This document shows, one piece after another, positions 1 to 8,825 of a DNA stretch of 40,668 nucleotides. The position numbers and the translations under genes are program-made. The notes beneath the pieces were generated by a model that was given only the letters and a program-made list of their open reading frames with translations, made no database searches and had not been told where the DNA came from. The stretch is from assembly GCA_900318355.1 (NCBI GenBank), contig ONKE01000045.1:1-40668 (forward strand), read 5' to 3'. The DNA comes from an uncultured Bacteroidales bacterium. Lineage in GTDB: Bacteria; Bacteroidota; Bacteroidia; Bacteroidales; UBA932. The stretch's first letter is position 1. Every line of letters starts with the position of its first letter.

Positions 1-717
1 GAAGATAATCTGGACCTGGTCACCTTCCGTCAGTGTAGTGGACAGGCTGGCGCCACCCTGGGTCTTGTTTTCCATGTCGAGGACGAGTTCGCCGGTGGTC
101 TGCCAACCATTGTTGGATTCGCACAGGTCGATGGCGATTCCTTCGCCGTCATCGATGACAACCTTCTCAGTGACTGTTACGATGCACTGGGCGGTAATCG
201 TTCCGGCGGAAGCCGTGATGGTGGCGGTACCGGGAACCAGGGCAGAGATTACGCCGCCCTCAACAGTGGCGACTTCCTCATTGGTGGAACCCCACTGGAC
301 GGGGGTGCCTTCCGGGAGGACAGTGGCCGTGAGCGTGGCGGTCGAGCCTGCTTCGATGGACAGGATTTCGTCACTCAGGGTGATGCTGTACTGCACGGGG
401 GCCTCGGTGACTGTCACTTCGCAAGTAGCTGTCTTTTCTCCGGCCTTGGCGGTGATGGTAGCCTTGCCGGCCTTGATGGCGGTAACAACGCCGCCGGCGA
501 CGGTGGCTACGCTCTCATCGGAGGAAGTCCATGTGACTTCCGTGCCGCTCGGCGCAACGGTGGCGGTCACGGTTTCAGTGGAACCCACCTGCAAGGAAAG
601 AGTGGTGGGGGCAACAGAAAGGGTAATGGACGGGGTAACCGTCGGTTCCGGTTTACAGGCGGCAAGACCCAGAAGGGTCAGGCCCGCTGCAAGGAATAAT
701 CCAACTGTCTTTTTCAT
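1..717 (-). CDS. Big_2 (Ig-like) surface lipoprotein, 3'-truncated by window edge
   Basis: The frame reads from an ATG at 717 down to base 1 without a stop, giving the first 239 residues; the C-terminus lies outside the window. The N-terminus is a lipoprotein signal peptide ending in LAAC with Cys21. Two bacterial Ig-like group 2 repeats follow, at about residues 30-104 and 111-184. Each has the family pattern: a run such as LQVGSTETVTATV, then VTWTSSDESVATV, then GxVxAxxxGxATITA. Residues from about 190 (LCESNNGW onwards) begin another domain, possibly a carbohydrate-binding beta-sandwich, that cannot be judged from the part present. It sits 21 bases after the DUF3823 gene as the fourth gene of the susC-led operon. 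This position is typical of surface glycan-binding lipoproteins, and binding of the PUL 1 glycan at the outer membrane is inferred. No catalytic motif is visible. Confidence 0.85.
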   Translation of the reverse strand, partial: MKKTVGLFLAAGLTLLGLAACKPEPTVTPSITLSVAPTTLSLQVGSTETVTATVAPSGTEVTWTSSDESVATVAGGVVTAIKAGKATITAKAGEKTATCEVTVTEAPVQYSITLSDEILSIEAGSTATLTATVLPEGTPVQWGSTNEEVATVEGGVISALVPGTATITASAGTITAQCIVTVTEKVVIDDGEGIAIDLCESNNGWQTTGELVLDMENKTQGGASLSTTLTEGDQVQIIF

Positions 718-738
718 TTCTATTAATTGATTTGGTTA

Positions 739-1950
739 CTATTCAGCTTCAATGAAACGCATGTGGTCGAGCTTGAAGGTAATGCCGCCGGGCAGTTTCG
801 TGTGATAAATGCGGATCCAGTTGATGGCGGTGAGGTCGATGTCGCCGCCGGACGGGATAGCCGAGGCAAGCGGCAGTTCGAGGTGGTTCCATCCGTTGTG
901 CAGGTTCAGGGATTCCTTGCGCAGAGGCCAGCCAAGCTCGTTCTTGTCGTGGATACCGCTGCTGGAGATTTCAATGCTGGAGTCGCCCGACTCCCAGTCA
1001 CCCAGGGAAACATCGGAAACATAGAGTTCCATCGCCAGGATACCTTTTTCCTTGGAGACGTGGGCATTTACCGGCACCGGTATGTTGCACTGGAAGATGA
1101 CCACGTTGCCTTCGAAGTCGTTGCGCAGGCTGGACATGCCCTGACGAGGGTCGGAGAAGTCCAGATAGACGGGCGGAGCGTTCCATCCGTCGAGGTCGTC
1201 ACAGTCGCGCAGAGAATTGTAGTCAGGCTCCGGTTCCTCTTCGATTTCGCCTATGTTCAGCAGAACGGCGGGGGCATAGTTGAACTTTGCTCCACCCACC
1301 GCAGACTGGGCACCGATGCGGAACCAATAGTCGTGGTTTTCCTTCAGGTCGGCCGTGAAACGTGCCATGTTCATGACCAGTTTCATGGTCGATTCGGAGT
1401 CCATGACGGTGTTGACGTTAGCCTCGATGCAGCATTTGCGCATGGGCTCTCCGACAATGGGCTGGTCGCTGACATACAGGCCGACCTTCTTGACGGCGTC
1501 AGTAGTGTTGGACTGTACACGGAAGGTAGCCGTCACGTTGTTGCCCTCCTTGGTGATTGAGGGATCCAGAATACGGATATAAGGAATGACTTCGAAGTCG
1601 TAGACGGTATTCTTGCCGACTTGGAGGGTCACAGGGTCGATCGGCATGAAGTTGCGTGCGTCGGGGACGATTTCATATTCACCCTGAAACATCAGAAGGT
1701 TGGCGTAGGTACCGTCGCACTTGACCCGCATGTACTGGGGCTGGGGGTTGTCGTAGCCGTGTTCGATGAACCGCAACATGGTTCCTTCGATGATGTCCGA
1801 CTGGACGTTCTCTCCCGTCTCGGCATCGATGATGCGTCCGGTCAGGGAACCGTCCGGCGCATCAAAATTGTCAAGTTTGAACAGGTCGCAGGATACCATC
1901 GAAACCGAAACAAGGGCCGCGGCCGCCATGTATCTTATCAATGTTTTCAT
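739..1950 (-). CDS. DUF3823-type lipoprotein of PUL 1
   Basis: This 403-residue protein has a lipoprotein signal with Cys21 (SMVSC). Residues about 30-125 match the DUF3823 pattern: GSLTGRIIDAETGE, a peptide resembling IRFIEHGY..PQPQY, and a segment on building up and lifting the value of the parameter ending in NTVYDFEVIPYIRI. A second beta-rich domain follows at about 126-235. The last 160 residues (from DYNSLRDCDDLDGW) look like a jelly-roll, as in galactose-binding-like modules, ending LDHMRFIEAE. DUF3823 proteins are usually encoded directly after susD and are thought to be surface-exposed glycan-binding lipoproteins. Here the gene follows susD after 6 bases, so co-translation is likely. 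The glycan is unknown. The C-terminal fold is judged by eye only. Confidence 0.8.
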   Translation of the reverse strand: MKTLIRYMAAAALVSVSMVSCDLFKLDNFDAPDGSLTGRIIDAETGENVQSDIIEGTMLRFIEHGYDNPQPQYMRVKCDGTYANLLMFQGEYEIVPDARNFMPIDPVTLQVGKNTVYDFEVIPYIRILDPSITKEGNNVTATFRVQSNTTDAVKKVGLYVSDQPIVGEPMRKCCIEANVNTVMDSESTMKLVMNMARFTADLKENHDYWFRIGAQSAVGGAKFNYAPAVLLNIGEIEEEPEPDYNSLRDCDDLDGWNAPPVYLDFSDPRQGMSSLRNDFEGNVVIFQCNIPVPVNAHVSKEKGILAMELYVSDVSLGDWESGDSSIEISSSGIHDKNELGWPLRKESLNLHNGWNHLELPLASAIPSGGDIDLTAINWIRIYHTKLPGGITFKLDHMRFIEAE

Positions 1951-1956
1951 AATCTG

Positions 1957-3897
1957 TTAGAATTGGGGGTTTTGAACCAGGCCGCTCGTCCCTACTCCGG
2001 GGATGGGGTCGTAGTAATAGCGCGTCGGATAGGTCAATGGAATTGCGCGGATGGCATTCTTGCGAATGAAGATGAACGTAGGCGGGTCTTCGCGCAGGTC
2101 CAGAACCGGATCGAGCGATTTCGGCACGTAGTTGTTGATCTTTTCATGCATTTCGCGACGGCGGCGAAGGTCGTCGTGACGCTTGCACTCGAAGGCAAAT
2201 TCCACGCGGCGCTCACGCTGGACATTTTCAACGGTCAGCGGGATGTCGGTCTTGAAAGCTGCACGGTGACGCGTTGCGTTGAGGCATTCCTTGGCCAGAG
2301 CGGCATTGCCATAGCCGCCTTCCACGACAGCCTCTGCGTAGTTCAGCAGGATTTCGGCATACCGGAGTTCCGCCCAGTCCTGGAGCGAGAAGCCAAGGTT
2401 GGAGTTGCCGGCAACCGTGTTCGGGGAGAGGAACTTCTTGAAGGAGAAGCCTGTGCGCGTCATGCAGGAAAGGTTGTCCTGGTCGAAGCCGGAATAGTCC
2501 TCGGACGAGGCGGCGCCGAAGGTGTGGTAGGTGGTCTTCTTGCCGTCCTTGCCTTCTACCTCGATGGAAGCCTTTTCAGCTTCGATGACAGCCTTTCCGT
2601 CAGGCTGGATGTAGCCGGCCTGGATGCGGATGGTCTTGCCTTTCCACTCCGTGAAGGGGAGGATGAAGGTGGCCCACATGCGGGCGTCCTTGTCGGCGAA
2701 GATGTCGTAGGCGTTGGTGAAATGGAGATATTCCTTGCTGGCGCGGAAGCCGCTGTAGTCGTTGTACTTGCCGTCCGTCGTCGTGACGATCGGAGTGGAC
2801 CTTCCGGGATTGGAATATGTCTCATAGGCGTCTGCAAGGTCCAGCGACGGGTTCATACGGCCGGGGTGCGGCGAGCCGTCGCGCGTCTGCCAGGGACCGA
2901 ACCAGAAATCCATCGCATGGCCCTCGCCGGCTTTTTCGTAACCGAAGATGAGCATGCTCTCCTCGGGGGCTATGTTCGGGTCCTGGAAGTAAGCCAGCAG
3001 GTTTTTCTGGGCCTCCTCGCTGTCGACCGGATCCGGCTTGTAGAGGGAGAACCGGCCGCTTTCGATAATCTGGGTGCAGGCATCGACGCAAAGACGGTAA
3101 TAGGCAGATGCCTCGCTTGCTTCCATGCCGACGAGATTCATCGAGCGTGCATCGCCGCTCAGGGGCGCCTTGTTCCAGAATTTGGCCACGGAAGCCGCAT
3201 AGAGCGCAGCGCGGGACTTCAAGCCGTATGCCACCCACTTGGTAGCACGCCGGGCAGAAGCTTCATCGGTGCGTTCTTCAGGCAGGCCGAGGATTGCCAG
3301 GTCGAACTCGCGCATGACGAAATCCCAAGTCTGGGACTCGGTGCTGCGAGGCACCTTAAGGTCATCGGGATTGTCCGTTTTTTCCTGATATTTGTCGATA
3401 ATCGGGACGCCGCCGTAGTGCTTGGCAAGGTCGAAATAGTTCCAGGCGCGCAGGAAGTGGGCTTCTGCCTCGACTTCCTTCTTCTGGTCCTCGGAGAGGG
3501 CGTCGACGGTCGGAAGCACGTGCAGAAGGTAGTTAATGTCGCGGATGCTGTGGTAGCGTGCCGACCACCAGTCGTAACCGCCGCCGGTGCCGCCGAAGTT
3601 GCCGCCGCCGTCGAGCAGGTGGTTGAATTCGGAGTTTATGGCGTTGTCGGTCTGGGTGTCGGGGTGGACGCCTACGATATTGGTGTGGGTCTGATGCTCA
3701 CCCAAACGGTTGTAGCCGAAATCCTGGAACGGCGCGTTGTAATAGAGGTTGGCCATCCAGGTACGGATGCCGTCTTCGGTCGAGAGGATGACCTCCGTGT
3801 CTGCCTTGTCCTTGGGGGACAGGTCCATAATGTCACGGCAGGAAAGAAGACCCGCCGAGGCCAGAACGATGATGATAAACCGATATATATTTTTCAT
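1957..3897 (-). CDS. SusD/RagB-family glycan-binding outer-membrane lipoprotein (PUL 1)
   Basis: This 646-residue protein starts with a signal peptide and lipobox ending at Cys20 (GLLSC). SusD hallmarks are present: an early STEDGIRTWMANLYYN helix; the TPR-like segment with AEAHFLRAWNYFDLAKHYGG and VPII; and the C-terminal features LRYAEILLNYAEA, RRVEFAFECKRHDDLRRR and the closing IPGVGTSGLVQNP region. SusD proteins lie as a lid on the SusC barrel and help load oligosaccharides. The length is within the large end of the family range. It is 11 bases downstream of susC and 6 bases upstream of the DUF3823 gene, so it belongs to one transcript. Substrate specificity cannot be read from the sequence. 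Confidence 0.93.
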   Translation of the reverse strand: MKNIYRFIIIVLASAGLLSCRDIMDLSPKDKADTEVILSTEDGIRTWMANLYYNAPFQDFGYNRLGEHQTHTNIVGVHPDTQTDNAINSEFNHLLDGGGNFGGTGGGYDWWSARYHSIRDINYLLHVLPTVDALSEDQKKEVEAEAHFLRAWNYFDLAKHYGGVPIIDKYQEKTDNPDDLKVPRSTESQTWDFVMREFDLAILGLPEERTDEASARRATKWVAYGLKSRAALYAASVAKFWNKAPLSGDARSMNLVGMEASEASAYYRLCVDACTQIIESGRFSLYKPDPVDSEEAQKNLLAYFQDPNIAPEESMLIFGYEKAGEGHAMDFWFGPWQTRDGSPHPGRMNPSLDLADAYETYSNPGRSTPIVTTTDGKYNDYSGFRASKEYLHFTNAYDIFADKDARMWATFILPFTEWKGKTIRIQAGYIQPDGKAVIEAEKASIEVEGKDGKKTTYHTFGAASSEDYSGFDQDNLSCMTRTGFSFKKFLSPNTVAGNSNLGFSLQDWAELRYAEILLNYAEAVVEGGYGNAALAKECLNATRHRAAFKTDIPLTVENVQRERRVEFAFECKRHDDLRRRREMHEKINNYVPKSLDPVLDLREDPPTFIFIRKNAIRAIPLTYPTRYYYDPIPGVGTSGLVQNPQF

Positions 3898-3908
3898 GGC
3901 CTGCAGAA

Positions 3909-6900
3909 TTAGAAAGTCACGTTAAGATTGAAGCTGAAGCTCCGGGTAAGAGGATAAACCCATCCGGCGCTGAAAGAACCTTCGATTTTTTCGGGGTCGA
4001 AGGGCTTTACAAACGGGTCGCAGATCGTCAGGAGGTTGTAGCCGTTGGCCGCGACACGGACGCTCTGGATACCGACTTTCCTGAACCACTTCGTGGGAAG
4101 GGTGTAGCCGAGGCTGATGCTCTTGAGGCGCAGGTAGGATGCGTCCTTGCGCCAGCGGTTGCTCTCCGAGTACATGGCGCCGACATCGGACTGGTTGCGG
4201 ATGGCCGGCCACTGGCCCGGAATCCACTGACCCGATTCATCCTTGTGGTAGCGGTCGTAGAAATAGGCGGGCATGTTGGCCTCGTTCCACAGCATGGTGG
4301 CGTAGTAGTGGGTGAAGCGGACGGTGTAGTTGCCGGAGCCCTGCCACAGCATGTTGAGATCGATGTTTTTCCAGCTGGCGCCAAGCGTGAGGCCGTAGTA
4401 GAATTTCGGGCTGCCGTTGTAGGCGATCGGAACCAGGTCGTTGCCGTCGATGACGCCGTCGCCGTTCTGGTCCTTATACTTAAAGTCGCCTATCATTTCC
4501 TTGCTGTTGCCGAGGGTTCCGTCCTGGATGGCCCAATTACGGATGTCTTCCACAGATGTGAACTGGCCGGCATACTCGTACATCCAGACGACGTCGTTCC
4601 AACGGCCGATGGAGCCGCGGCGCCATTTGTCCATGCTGGACGTGTAGGGGGAACTCTCCGCATAGACGGTCATCGTCCTGGCGAAGTTGAAGTTGGCCGA
4701 AGCGTAGACGTGCCAGTCGTGGCCGAAACGCTTGTCGTAACCGACCTGGAATTCAACGCCCCTGACGCGGTCCTTGTTGAGGTTTTCCTGCGGGAGGTCT
4801 GCACCGAAGGTGTTGGGGAGGGTCGCGCCGCGGGTTGCCAGAAGGCCGCTACGGTCGCGCTGATACATATCGAACGTAAAGGTAAGGGAGTTGTCCCACA
4901 GGCCCAGGTCGATACCGAAGTTCTTGATCGTGGATGTGTACCAGGTCAGGGCCTCGTTGGTCAGGCCAGGAGCCTTGGCGCCTGCGGTCCAGGTCCCGTC
5001 CTTGAACTCATAACCGCCCTGCTTGAGGGTGAATCCGCCAATGTATTGGAAGGGCGACCCGGCATCTTCACCGACGACGCCGTAGGAGAGGCGGAACTTG
5101 AGGTTTGAGATCACGGGGACCCACTTTTTCATGAACTTCTCTTCTGAAGCGCGCCATGCCGCGGAGTAGACCGGGAAGAAGCCCCAGCGGTAGTCCGGGT
5201 GATAGCGGTATGAACCGTCGTAACGGCAGGCGAATTCGACGATGTAGCGGTCTTTGTAGTCATAGGCTGCACGGCCGATCACGGAGCGGAAGCCCGATTC
5301 GCTCTCGCCGGCGGAGGTGCGCTGGTCGTCGGAGTCGCCGAAGTTGAGCTGGTCCATGATGAAGGTCGTGAAATTACGGCCGGCGCTCACGTCGCGGTGC
5401 CAACCGTTGCGCTGCTCGTACACAGCCGTGGCGCTGACGTGGTGGGCCTCGGCGAATGTGCGGTCATAGTTGAGCTGTGCCGAGAACATCAGTCCGTTGC
5501 CGTCGGACGAGTAGATGTTCATGATGGTCGGGTTCTGCAGCTGGGTGTAGGGGTACGTATCGGTATCGCTGTCGTAGGAATAGAGCCGGTACGTTTTCCG
5601 GAGCCCCTTCGAGTATGAATTGCCGTGCTCGTAAAAAGCGGTTCCCTTGATTGAAAGACCCTTGACGAAGGGCACTTCGTAAATCAGGCTTCCGGTCAGT
5701 TTGAGCGACTTTTCCGTGGAACGGTTGTAGCCGGAAATCTCGGGATCGGAAAGCGCGATAGGGTTAAGCACCTGGCCATCATAGACATAGGCCGGATAGG
5801 CCGGGTTGTCGTTGGCATATGGATGGTGCATCGGCTGTTCGCCGACGGTGCCACGGATGATGTCCATGAAGCTGGAGAAAGGACGCTCCGACTTCTCATA
5901 GAAACCGCCGATATCGACTTCGGCACGCAGGTCGCGGGTAAGCTGGGCGGTCAGATTGGAGCGAACCGTGTATTTGTCGTACTTGAGGGAGTTGTTGCGC
6001 AGCAGGCCGGGATCGTTCAGGTAGCCGATGCTGACGTAATATTTGACTTTATCGCCGCCGCCGGTGGCCGAGAGCGTGTGCTGGTGGGAGAGCGCATTGG
6101 GCTTCATTATCTGACTGTACCAGTCGATGCTCTCATAACCCGGGCCGCCCGCCTTCCAGCGTTCGAGTTCTTCGGCCGTGTAAATCGGATTGAGCCCCAT
6201 GTTTGTCTGGGCCTCGTTCTTCATGACGGCGAACTGATAGGCGTCGGACATTTTGGGAATGTCGGTCGGGGAACTCAGGGTCAGGGTGCCGTCGTAGGTG
6301 AACTTGGCCCTGCCTTTCGAGCCGCGCTTGGTGGTCACCAGGATGACGCCGTTAGCAGCGTTCATACCGTAGATGGCGGCCGCACCGTCCTTCAGGACGC
6401 TGATGTTTTCGATGTCCTCGGGGTTGAGTTTCTGGAAGTCGGCCGCACTCAGGCGGATGACGCCGTCGACGATGATAAGAGGCGTGCCGAAACCGCGGAT
6501 GTTGATGGCGGCGTCGTACTCGCCCGGAGCGCCGGACTGCTGGCGGATGTTAAGGCCGGAGACCTTGCCCTGAAGGCGCTGGGCCAGCGAAGAGTGGACG
6601 GTGGTCTTTACAGCCGAGTCGTCGATCGAGCTCACGGCCGTGGTCAGCGAAGCGACCTTTCTTGTACCGTAGCCGATAACGACCACCTTTTCCAGCAGAT
6701 TGACGTCGGTCTTGAGGGTGATGGCAAGATGGCCTTTCCCTCCGACTTCGACTGCCAGGTCTGCGTAGCCGAGTGCGGAAACGTCCAGAACGGCATTTGA
6801 CGCGGCGTCGATGGAAAACGTTCCGTCCGCGCCGGTGATCGTGCCGGTCCCTGTTTCCCTCACAATGACTCCCGCTCCGATGACGGGCTCATTGTTTTCA

Positions 6901-7007
6901 TCAGTAACCACGCCAGTGATCCGCGTGGTCTGGGCAGAAAGCCCGGTTGCTGCACCAAATAGAAAGACAAGAGCAGCAACAACTTGGGATGTTAACCGTA
7001 GTGTCAT
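3909..7007 (-). CDS. SusC/RagA-family TonB-linked outer-membrane transporter (PUL 1)
   Basis: This 1032-residue protein has a signal peptide (about 1-25), then a carboxypeptidase-regulatory-like domain at about 28-105 (TRITGVVTDENNEPVIGAGV). A KVVVIGYGTRK segment of the SusC type follows. The plug domain is at about 115-230, with AAINIRGFGTPLIIVDGV, ENISVLKDGAAAIYG and NGVILVTTKRG. The rest is the beta-barrel, closing with the expected aromatic terminus (FNLNVTF). SusC proteins import oligosaccharides across the outer membrane using TonB energy. The gene leads an operon with susD and two lipoproteins. No ECF sigma/anti-sigma or hybrid two-component regulator lies next to it. Instead, palindromes with TGGGACAA arms overlap its likely promoter. 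The N-terminal extension has no obvious STN signalling domain. Confidence 0.94.
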   Translation of the reverse strand: MTLRLTSQVVAALVFLFGAATGLSAQTTRITGVVTDENNEPVIGAGVIVRETGTGTITGADGTFSIDAASNAVLDVSALGYADLAVEVGGKGHLAITLKTDVNLLEKVVVIGYGTRKVASLTTAVSSIDDSAVKTTVHSSLAQRLQGKVSGLNIRQQSGAPGEYDAAINIRGFGTPLIIVDGVIRLSAADFQKLNPEDIENISVLKDGAAAIYGMNAANGVILVTTKRGSKGRAKFTYDGTLTLSSPTDIPKMSDAYQFAVMKNEAQTNMGLNPIYTAEELERWKAGGPGYESIDWYSQIMKPNALSHQHTLSATGGGDKVKYYVSIGYLNDPGLLRNNSLKYDKYTVRSNLTAQLTRDLRAEVDIGGFYEKSERPFSSFMDIIRGTVGEQPMHHPYANDNPAYPAYVYDGQVLNPIALSDPEISGYNRSTEKSLKLTGSLIYEVPFVKGLSIKGTAFYEHGNSYSKGLRKTYRLYSYDSDTDTYPYTQLQNPTIMNIYSSDGNGLMFSAQLNYDRTFAEAHHVSATAVYEQRNGWHRDVSAGRNFTTFIMDQLNFGDSDDQRTSAGESESGFRSVIGRAAYDYKDRYIVEFACRYDGSYRYHPDYRWGFFPVYSAAWRASEEKFMKKWVPVISNLKFRLSYGVVGEDAGSPFQYIGGFTLKQGGYEFKDGTWTAGAKAPGLTNEALTWYTSTIKNFGIDLGLWDNSLTFTFDMYQRDRSGLLATRGATLPNTFGADLPQENLNKDRVRGVEFQVGYDKRFGHDWHVYASANFNFARTMTVYAESSPYTSSMDKWRRGSIGRWNDVVWMYEYAGQFTSVEDIRNWAIQDGTLGNSKEMIGDFKYKDQNGDGVIDGNDLVPIAYNGSPKFYYGLTLGASWKNIDLNMLWQGSGNYTVRFTHYYATMLWNEANMPAYFYDRYHKDESGQWIPGQWPAIRNQSDVGAMYSESNRWRKDASYLRLKSISLGYTLPTKWFRKVGIQSVRVAANGYNLLTICDPFVKPFDPEKIEGSFSAGWVYPLTRSFSFNLNVTF

Positions 7008-7040
7008 TTCAGTGGTTTTTGTCCGATAAATCGTTTTTTG

Positions 7041-7080
7041 TGGGACAAAATTAAGAAAAAAAACACAAAAAATTGTCCCA
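7041..7080. promoter_or_regulatory. Inverted repeat TGGGACAA...TTGTCCCA across the susC1 promoter
   Basis: Perfect 8-base arms at 7041-7048 and 7073-7080 are separated by an A-rich 24-base spacer. One arm overlaps the candidate -7 element and the other falls near the -33 region, so a bound protein would contact the core promoter. The spacing is too long for a simple terminator hairpin and no U-tract follows. The regulator that would bind is not identifiable in the window. Confidence 0.5.
7046..7053 (-). promoter_or_regulatory. Candidate -7 element of the susC1 promoter
   Basis: Read on the minus strand this is TAATTTTG, an exact match to the Bacteroidota -7 consensus TAnnTTTG. It lies about 40 bases upstream of the susC start at 7007, predicting a leader of about 30 bases. 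No clear TTTG -33 box is seen at the normal spacing, which would fit dependence on an activator. The element overlaps one arm (7041-7048) of a TGGGACAA inverted repeat. Confidence 0.5.
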
Positions 7081-7115
7081 TAGGGGGTGGTAAAATTTTG
7101 TGATTATTTGCACAC

Positions 7116-7146
7116 ATGTCCACGGGACATATCCGGCGATATGTCC
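7116..7146. promoter_or_regulatory. Overlapping GGACAT/ATGTCC palindromes upstream of susC1
   Basis: ATGTCC (7116-7121) pairs with GGACAT (7125-7130) across three bases. GGACATATC (7125-7133) pairs perfectly with GATATGTCC (7138-7146) across CGGC. The central half-site is therefore shared by two palindromes. The half-site resembles the GGGACA arms of the repeat 40-80 bases nearer the susC start. The stretch also lies just downstream of the abiEii stop (7164), so the 9-base stem could act as a weak hairpin for that transcript, but no T-run follows it. Confidence 0.45.
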
Positions 7147-7163
7147 ATATCCCGCCTAACGAA

Positions 7164-8180
7164 TTAACGCAAAGGTATTTCACGAATCGGTATGGAGCGC
7201 AGACGGTCCTGGATGGCGGCTACCTCATTTATAAGTTCTTTGAATGACGGCGCAGCCTCGAAGACGAACTGCCCGCACATGGCCTGATAGTCTTCCTCCC
7301 ATAGCGGCAGGACCTCCTTGGGCGGCAGGATTGAGAGGTTCGCCGGGACGTGGCCACGGTAGTCGATGCCTCGGACGGCATTGAAAACGCTTCGGTGGCG
7401 CACAAGTGAAATGTACAGCTCCGTATCGGCCATGGCTTCCGCGGCATACTGCGTCCGGCCGAGACGATACAGGTCGTACAGGTGGCGGGACATCCGCTTG
7501 AAGCGCGGGTAATCCTTCTGGAATTCCTCATGCAGCAGGAACACCTTTTCGAGAAAAGTCCGCGTAGGAACGACCGTGGGGACCTCCACCGCCGGGTAGT
7601 CGATCAGAGGGGACAGTTGGACGGCATACGGGATGATGGGGCGGACCTGCCGCGGCTCCCGCGGGCTACGGCAACTGAATTCCACTTTGATTACATCCTT
7701 GATGTACGGGTCTTTGGGAAGTACGCTGCGGTAAGGGATGAGCAAGACGGTAGGATCAGCGTCGGAGTCGGGACGGGATTTGTAGATCACCTCCGACTCT
7801 TCGGCACCGAACACGTACAGTGTCGCGGCGAGTTCTGCTTGCATCTCCTCATGGATATATTTGCGGGATAGCTTGCGGATGCGGTCCCGGGCCGAGCGGG
7901 TCTCCCCATCAATGCCGAAGAAGGCCTTGTCGATGGAAATGTCGACATCTTCCGAGAAACGGTTGGACACGCCCCATGCCTTGCTCAGGGAGGTGCCACC
8001 CTTGAAGGTCAGGGCATCGGCACAACGCATTTCAAAAATGGACTTGATGGCATGGCAAACCCACCAGTCTTTCTCCGCCGCCTTGGGGCTGACACCGTAA
8101 GCTTTGCTGATTTTTTCAAAAAGATCGCGCTTCGCCTCATCAGAGACATGCCAGAAATCGATTTTAGCTTGCTTTTCCAT
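7164..8180 (-). CDS. AbiEii-type nucleotidyltransferase toxin (type IV TA)
   Basis: The product is 338 residues from the ATG at 8180. A longer frame reaching 8279 is rejected because it would run far into the antitoxin gene and the homologous part starts at MEKQAKIDF. Family motifs are clear: KGGTSLSKAW (residues 60-69), RFSEDVD (74-80, with the paired Asp78 and Asp80), IKVEFS (164-169), RTFLEKVFLLHE (207-218) and SRHLYDLYRL (231-240). These are the nucleotidyltransferase motifs of AbiEii/AbiGii and MenT-type toxins, which transfer nucleotides to cellular RNAs such as tRNA and arrest growth, often on phage infection. The start codon lies inside the end of the antitoxin gene (17-base overlap), so translation is probably coupled. 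All motif acidic residues are present, so the toxin looks intact. Its true target is unknown. Confidence 0.88.
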   Translation of the reverse strand: MEKQAKIDFWHVSDEAKRDLFEKISKAYGVSPKAAEKDWWVCHAIKSIFEMRCADALTFKGGTSLSKAWGVSNRFSEDVDISIDKAFFGIDGETRSARDRIRKLSRKYIHEEMQAELAATLYVFGAEESEVIYKSRPDSDADPTVLLIPYRSVLPKDPYIKDVIKVEFSCRSPREPRQVRPIIPYAVQLSPLIDYPAVEVPTVVPTRTFLEKVFLLHEEFQKDYPRFKRMSRHLYDLYRLGRTQYAAEAMADTELYISLVRHRSVFNAVRGIDYRGHVPANLSILPPKEVLPLWEEDYQAMCGQFVFEAAPSFKELINEVAAIQDRLRSIPIREIPLR

Positions 8181-8781
8181 AGTAACCCATGATAATGTTT
8201 CTGATCCAGGCGGGAGTTTTGCGAAGGTCGCTGCGGATTTCCTCGTAGGGAACCCGGTGGAAGAGCGATTCCAGGGCATCCATGTCGAATTGCCACAGGT
8301 TTTCCTTTCCTATGTCTTCCAGGGCAAGGTTGACCAGCATCATGACCTTCGACTTGTAGGAGAACATCCGCGGGGAGACATGGTACATGATGATGGGACG
8401 GAATCCGTCGCGATAGTAAATCTCACGGTACGGGCCGTCGGTCGAATAAACCGGGTTTACAACCACTTGTTCGGAGAGGCCGAGTGCATTTTGCGCCTCA
8501 CAGGCCGTCGGGCCCAACCGGATACCGTCGCGGTCGGCAATCGCTTCCGCCACGGCCTCCGAAGACGCAGGAAGAGGACCCATCCCCCACATCGAATCTT
8601 TACACGGCGTACAATAGATCCCGCGCGACAGGCGCATCAGCTTCTCCTTCCGGACCAGCCGCTGCAAGGCCTTGGACACGGCCTTGGGCGTCCCGCAGTC
8701 GAAAAAATCGGCTGGAAAATACACTTTCCCCTGGCCGCCGGCATTGATTACTGCGCTGATTTTCTTTTCCGTACTTTCCAT
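8164..8781 (-). CDS. AbiEi-type antitoxin / DUF6088-like winged-helix repressor
   Basis: From the ATG at 8781 the product is 205 residues. An ATG at 8787 adds two residues, and an upstream frame to 8829 is rejected because it runs through the operator palindrome. Residues 1-70 form a winged-helix-like region with AVSKALQRLVRKEKLMRLSRG and IYCTP, the typical 'leader' of AbiEi antitoxins. The remainder resembles the DUF6088 family, with LGPTACEAQNALGLSEQV and RFFIIMYHVSPR-like strands (here FRPIIMYHVSPRMF). AbiEi proteins counter AbiEii toxins and repress their own operon by binding inverted repeats. A 14-base perfect inverted repeat sits immediately upstream (8791-8825), as expected. The gene overlaps abiEii by 17 bases. 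Antitoxin assignment rests on order, overlap and the N-terminal motif. Confidence 0.85.
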   Translation of the reverse strand: MESTEKKISAVINAGGQGKVYFPADFFDCGTPKAVSKALQRLVRKEKLMRLSRGIYCTPCKDSMWGMGPLPASSEAVAEAIADRDGIRLGPTACEAQNALGLSEQVVVNPVYSTDGPYREIYYRDGFRPIIMYHVSPRMFSYKSKVMMLVNLALEDIGKENLWQFDMDALESLFHRVPYEEIRSDLRKTPAWIRNIIMGYYGKAS

Positions 8782-8790
8782 ACGCATACG

Positions 8791-8825
8791 TTTTGTCGCA
8801 AATATGGCCATTATTTGCGACAAAA
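8791..8825. promoter_or_regulatory. AbiEi operator: 14-base perfect inverted repeat
   Basis: TTTTGTCGCAAATA at 8791-8804 is matched by its exact reverse complement at 8812-8825, across a 7-base spacer TGGCCAT that itself contains a 6-base palindrome. The repeat starts 4-10 bases before the candidate antitoxin starts (8787/8781) and covers the predicted -7 element. Binding by the AbiEi protein would block transcription. This is a near certain palindrome; its role as operator is inferred from the known autoregulation of AbiE systems. Confidence 0.8.

Noticed and set aside
1621-3912. 763-residue open frame on the plus strand
   Set aside because: It lies fully antisense to susD1, whose product has clear family motifs. 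Long antisense frames are common in this GC-rich sequence, and the frame shows no recognisable motif.
7125-7146. Perfect 9-base stem as a terminator for abiEii
   Set aside because: No T-run follows on the minus strand and the half-sites recur upstream of susC, so regulatory palindromes are a better reading.
7164-8279. Longer AbiEii start at 8279
   Set aside because: The extra 33 residues lie within the antitoxin coding region and match nothing in the toxin family; ATG at 8180 gives the normal overlap.
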